Below are positions 52,732 through 55,420 of a stretch of DNA of 55,420 bases, piece after piece; the first letter of the stretch is position 1, and the number at the start of each line of letters is the position of its first letter. The DNA is taken from assembly GCA_022616415.1 (NCBI GenBank), contig JAKEEU010000298.1, positions 1-55,420 of the forward strand. Direction: 5' to 3'. Below the pieces are notes generated by a model that was given only the letters and a program-made list of their open reading frames with translations, did not search any database and was not told the origin of the DNA. The translations under genes were made by a program, and so were the position numbers. Source of the DNA: Candidatus Zhuqueibacterota bacterium (GTDB lineage Bacteria; Zhuqueibacterota; Zhuqueibacteria; Zhuqueibacterales; Zhuqueibacteraceae).

Positions 52732-55251
52732 TCACTCATATCGCAAAGCTTCCACTGGATTCGCCAGCGCGGCTTTGATCGCTTGCGCACTCACCGTCAG
52801 CGTGGCAATCAGCAGCGCAATCGCGCCGGCAAGCAGGAACGTTCCCGGACCAAGTTGGAACCGATAGGCATAGTCTTCCAGCCACTTGCTCATCAGCCAA
52901 TAAGCCACTGGCCAAGCCAGGAGATTGGCGATCACGACCAATCGCACAAAATCCTTGGCAAGCAGACCCACAATACGCGTCGCGCTCGCGCCCAACACTT
53001 TGCGCACACCGATTTCTTTGGTGCGGCGCTCTGCCGCGAAGGCGGCAAGCCCAAACATGCCGAGGCAGGCGACAAAAATTGTAAGCGCCGAGACGTTGCC
53101 ATAAACTTCCATCATCTTTTCATCCTGTTCGTATTGTCGGCCAAAGTCGTCATCGACGAAAAAGTATTCGAACGGCGTCTCAGAGGCGGCTCGGACGAAC
53201 ACTGCTTTCACTTGCGCGACGGTGTTGGCAACTTCGGCAGGCGAAATTTCCAAGGATAAAAATCGCGTGGTCGCAGCGTAATTGGGATTGATAAACAAAA
53301 TCATCGGTGCGATGGGCTGATGCAGCGACTCAAAATGAAAGTCGCGAATCACGCCGATGACGTGGCCGGTGAAATCGTTGGAAACCGGATCGCGCACCAA
53401 GCGTTTGCCCAATGCTTCTTCTGCTGTGCGCCAGCCAAAGCGCTTCAATGCGATTTCGTTGATGATGGCCGCCATCTCATAACCGCTGCTGTCGACACCA
53501 GCCGGCGCAGCATCAGTCGTCATGTTACGTTGGAAGTTTCGGCCGGCCACCAGCTCCAATCCGTACAAATCAATGAAGTCGTAGTCCACCGCAAATTCAT
53601 TCAGACTGGCTCCTTCTTCACCGGGTTTGCCTTTCTCGGCCCAAATATCACCACCAAAGCTGCGCCCTGGTACGGCGGACGACGCCGTGACCGCGCGAAT
53701 GCCGGCGTGCTCCAAAAGTTCATGTCGATAGGCCTCGATCTGCTCGAACACCGGTTGTGTCACCTCCGGCGGGATGACCAGAATTTGTGCGCGCTTGAAT
53801 CCCAACTCTTGCGTATGCATAAAGCGAATCTGGTTGTAGACCGTCAAAGTGGCGACGATAAAAAATACAGTGATGGCGAATTGCATCACCACTAAAGTCT
53901 TGCGCAACAGAACACCGCGTGTGCCGCTATCGCTGCTGCCTTTCAGAACCCGTACCGGCTGAAAATTGGCAAGGAAAAAGGCCGGATAGCTGCCGGCCAA
54001 GACGCCGACAAAAACGGTGATTGCCAAAATGCCGAAGACGTAAAATGGCCAATCCTGCGTGTCGAAATAAAACTCACGATTGATATAGGAATAAAAGACA
54101 GGATTCAACAGCTCCACCAACAGTAAAGCAAGCAGCAAAGCCAGAAAGCACATCACCAGCGATTCGCCGATAAACTGCCGAATGAGCCTCGGGCGCTCCG
54201 CCCCCACCACTTTGCGAATGCCCACTTCGCGCGCCCGCATTGAGGAACGGGCCGTGGAGAGATTCATAAAATTTATGCAGGCGATGAGCAGGATGAACAC
54301 GGCAATCCCGGAGAACAAAAAAAGCTGGTGGCGATTGCCGCCCGTTTCAAATCTGGGCACTACTTCACCTTCGAGATGAATGCCCACGATCGGCTGCAAG
54401 TAAGGATGATAAGCATAACCGCGTGTAATGGTGGCATCGCCAACATACTTATCCAGAAAACTTTTAAACTTTTTTTCAAGCTCAGCCGGCGGAAAATTTT
54501 CTCGCAGCAAAAGATAGTTGTGTACGGTACGCCCGCGCCAGAGCCACACATCGGAAGCCACGCCGGCATGCACGTCGGCCTCGAAAAACTGGTTCAAGGT
54601 AATGAAAGAAATCACCACCTCTGGCTTCAAATGTGACTTGTACGGCAAGTCCGCCATCACGCCGGTGACTTTGTATTGATGAGTGGTTTTGATGGCCTCG
54701 CCGTTTTCGTTCCTGCGTTCGGATTCATTGACAAGTACTTTGCCAATCGGGTTATCGCTGCCGAAGTATTTGCGCGCTGTCGAGGCGTTAAGCACCACGG
54801 AAAACGGCTCGCGGAGAACATGTTGCGGATCGCCGGTTATTAACGGCCAGGTGAAAAGCTCGAAGGCAGAAGCATCGGCAAACACCGCCTTGCGTTCGGT
54901 GAATTCCTTCTCGCCGACTTTAAAAACAGTGGGCTCCTCCTCTCCCGCGCTCATCACGCGGCAAAATGCCTGGATTTCCGGATAATCTTTTTTGAGCGCC
55001 GGCGCCCACAGAAGGGAGCTCGTGGCGCTGCGCCAGACTTCGCCGGTTTTCAAACGCTCGACTTCCAGTGTAAGTCGATAGAGGCGATCTTTGTTGGCGT
55101 GATATTGATCATGCCCGGTTTGGCTGCGCACAAACATCAAGATGATGATGCAACACGCGAGCCCGATGGCCAATCCGGAAATGTTGATCAAAGTAAACGC
55201 CTTGTGGCGCAGCAAATTTCGTAGGGCGATTTTGAGGTAGTTTTTGAGCAT
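52732..55251 (-). CDS. MacB/FtsX-type ABC transporter permease (intact, paralog 17, long subgroup C)
   Basis: At 839 residues this is the longest copy and the partner of 33929-36439 in subgroup C. It begins MLKNYLKIALRNLLRHKAFTLIN with ggag 8 bp upstream inside the last heptamer. After helix 1 it has FVRSQTGHDQYHANKDRLYRL. The subgroup loops are present: a polar insert before VTGV (ESERRNENGEAIKTTHQYK), a Trp-Arg loop (SDVWLWRGRTVHNYLLLREN) and a long loop after AGRNF (QRNMTTDAAPAGVDSSGYE). The element before helix 2 is LQPIVGIHLEGEV. Coupling segments are MRAREVGIRKVVGA and RRTKEIGVRKVLGA. The last helices (LGPGTFLLAGAIALLIATLTVSAQ) differ from the WWVFALAGG consensus. As the most upstream gene on the minus strand, it would be the first cistron of any long transcript. 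Confidence 0.95.
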   Translation of the reverse strand: MLKNYLKIALRNLLRHKAFTLINISGLAIGLACCIIILMFVRSQTGHDQYHANKDRLYRLTLEVERLKTGEVWRSATSSLLWAPALKKDYPEIQAFCRVMSAGEEEPTVFKVGEKEFTERKAVFADASAFELFTWPLITGDPQHVLREPFSVVLNASTARKYFGSDNPIGKVLVNESERRNENGEAIKTTHQYKVTGVMADLPYKSHLKPEVVISFITLNQFFEADVHAGVASDVWLWRGRTVHNYLLLRENFPPAELEKKFKSFLDKYVGDATITRGYAYHPYLQPIVGIHLEGEVVPRFETGGNRHQLFLFSGIAVFILLIACINFMNLSTARSSMRAREVGIRKVVGAERPRLIRQFIGESLVMCFLALLLALLLVELLNPVFYSYINREFYFDTQDWPFYVFGILAITVFVGVLAGSYPAFFLANFQPVRVLKGSSDSGTRGVLLRKTLVVMQFAITVFFIVATLTVYNQIRFMHTQELGFKRAQILVIPPEVTQPVFEQIEAYRHELLEHAGIRAVTASSAVPGRSFGGDIWAEKGKPGEEGASLNEFAVDYDFIDLYGLELVAGRNFQRNMTTDAAPAGVDSSGYEMAAIINEIALKRFGWRTAEEALGKRLVRDPVSNDFTGHVIGVIRDFHFESLHQPIAPMILFINPNYAATTRFLSLEISPAEVANTVAQVKAVFVRAASETPFEYFFVDDDFGRQYEQDEKMMEVYGNVSALTIFVACLGMFGLAAFAAERRTKEIGVRKVLGASATRIVGLLAKDFVRLVVIANLLAWPVAYWLMSKWLEDYAYRFQLGPGTFLLAGAIALLIATLTVSAQAIKAALANPVEALRYE

Positions 55252-55258
55252 GTTTGAC

Positions 55259-55321
55259 TCCAGTTATCAGTAATCAGTTTTTACTGAATACTGAATACTG
55301 ATCACTGGTTACTGATTACTT
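55259..55321. repeat. Heptamer hairpin spacer, CAGTNAT family
   Basis: Units CAGTTAT, CAGTAAT, CAGTTTT are followed by TACTGAA, TACTGAA, TACTGAT, CACTGGT, TACTGAT, TACTTGA. It marks the upstream edge of the permease run. Confidence 0.85.
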
Positions 55322-55420
55322 GACAAGTGCCATGACATCGTTGACAAAATAAGTGCCACGACATCGTTGACAAGTTTTATGTTCTTTGAAATTTTTCTGG
55401 ACATGAGTATCTTTCTTTGA
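55321..55420. mobile_element. Possible insertion-sequence end with 26-bp-period direct repeat
   Basis: aagtgccatgacatcgttga (with two more bases) at 55325-55347 recurs at 55351-55373 with one mismatch, and a partial ttgacaa precedes it. Tandem subterminal repeats starting TGACA are typical of some insertion-sequence ends (IS21- or IS481-like). No transposase is in view; an element would extend beyond the right edge. Confidence 0.35.

Noticed and set aside
1..55420. tRNA, rRNA or riboswitch genes
   Set aside because: No cloverleaf, rRNA segment or known riboswitch core was recognised in the intergenic regions.

Overview
The window is an accessory region built almost entirely from one gene family. 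Nineteen recognisable genes, all on the minus strand, encode about 800-residue MacB/FtsX-type ABC transporter permeases: 17 look intact and 2 are broken, and short 3' stubs mark at least two more lost copies. No ABC ATP-binding subunit, membrane-fusion protein or outer-membrane partner is present, so these are orphan permeases, comparable to the duplicated orphan permeases known from Acidobacteria. A fragment of a type IX-like C-terminal sorting signal (motif NYPNPF) at 1241-1483 points to the FCB (Bacteroidetes/Ignavibacteria/Calditrichaeota/KSB1-like) part of the tree. That assignment is an inference.

Layout. 1-460 is non-coding and rich in inverted repeats. 491-1030 (+) is an ECF sigma factor with a Cys-rich tail. 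1241-1483 (+) is a collapsed secreted-protein gene. 1474-2827 and 3240-4998 (-) are the two broken permeases. 5170-6936 (-) is a secreted protein with four internal repeats. 7300-18472 (-) holds four permeases and the first glycoside hydrolase. 18753-20126 (+) is an AAA ATPase of the DUF4143 type sitting beside a permease stub. 20175-55251 (-) is an unbroken run of 13 permeases interrupted only by a PQQ-propeller protein (25140-26432) and a second copy of the glycoside hydrolase (39072-40199). The last 100 bases carry a 26-bp-period direct repeat resembling the end of an insertion sequence.

Two structural themes stand out. First, nearly every spacer between permeases is filled with a degenerate 7-bp tandem repeat, usually followed by its own reverse complement, so that each spacer can fold into a long hairpin ending just before the next start codon. 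The heptamer differs between spacers (CAGTNAT, GTCCGAA, CGTAAAA, GTTGCTN, GGGCTNA, CGGATTT) while period and geometry persist. Second, the permease 3' end (protein ending NPVEALRYE or SLRYE) recurs as a junction: both hydrolase copies start inside it, and stubs of it lie next to the DUF4143 and PQQ genes. The proteins share near-constant transmembrane and cytoplasmic segments but have very different periplasmic domains, which suggests a bank of exporters or mechanotransducing permeases with diversified periplasmic specificity that use an ATPase encoded elsewhere.
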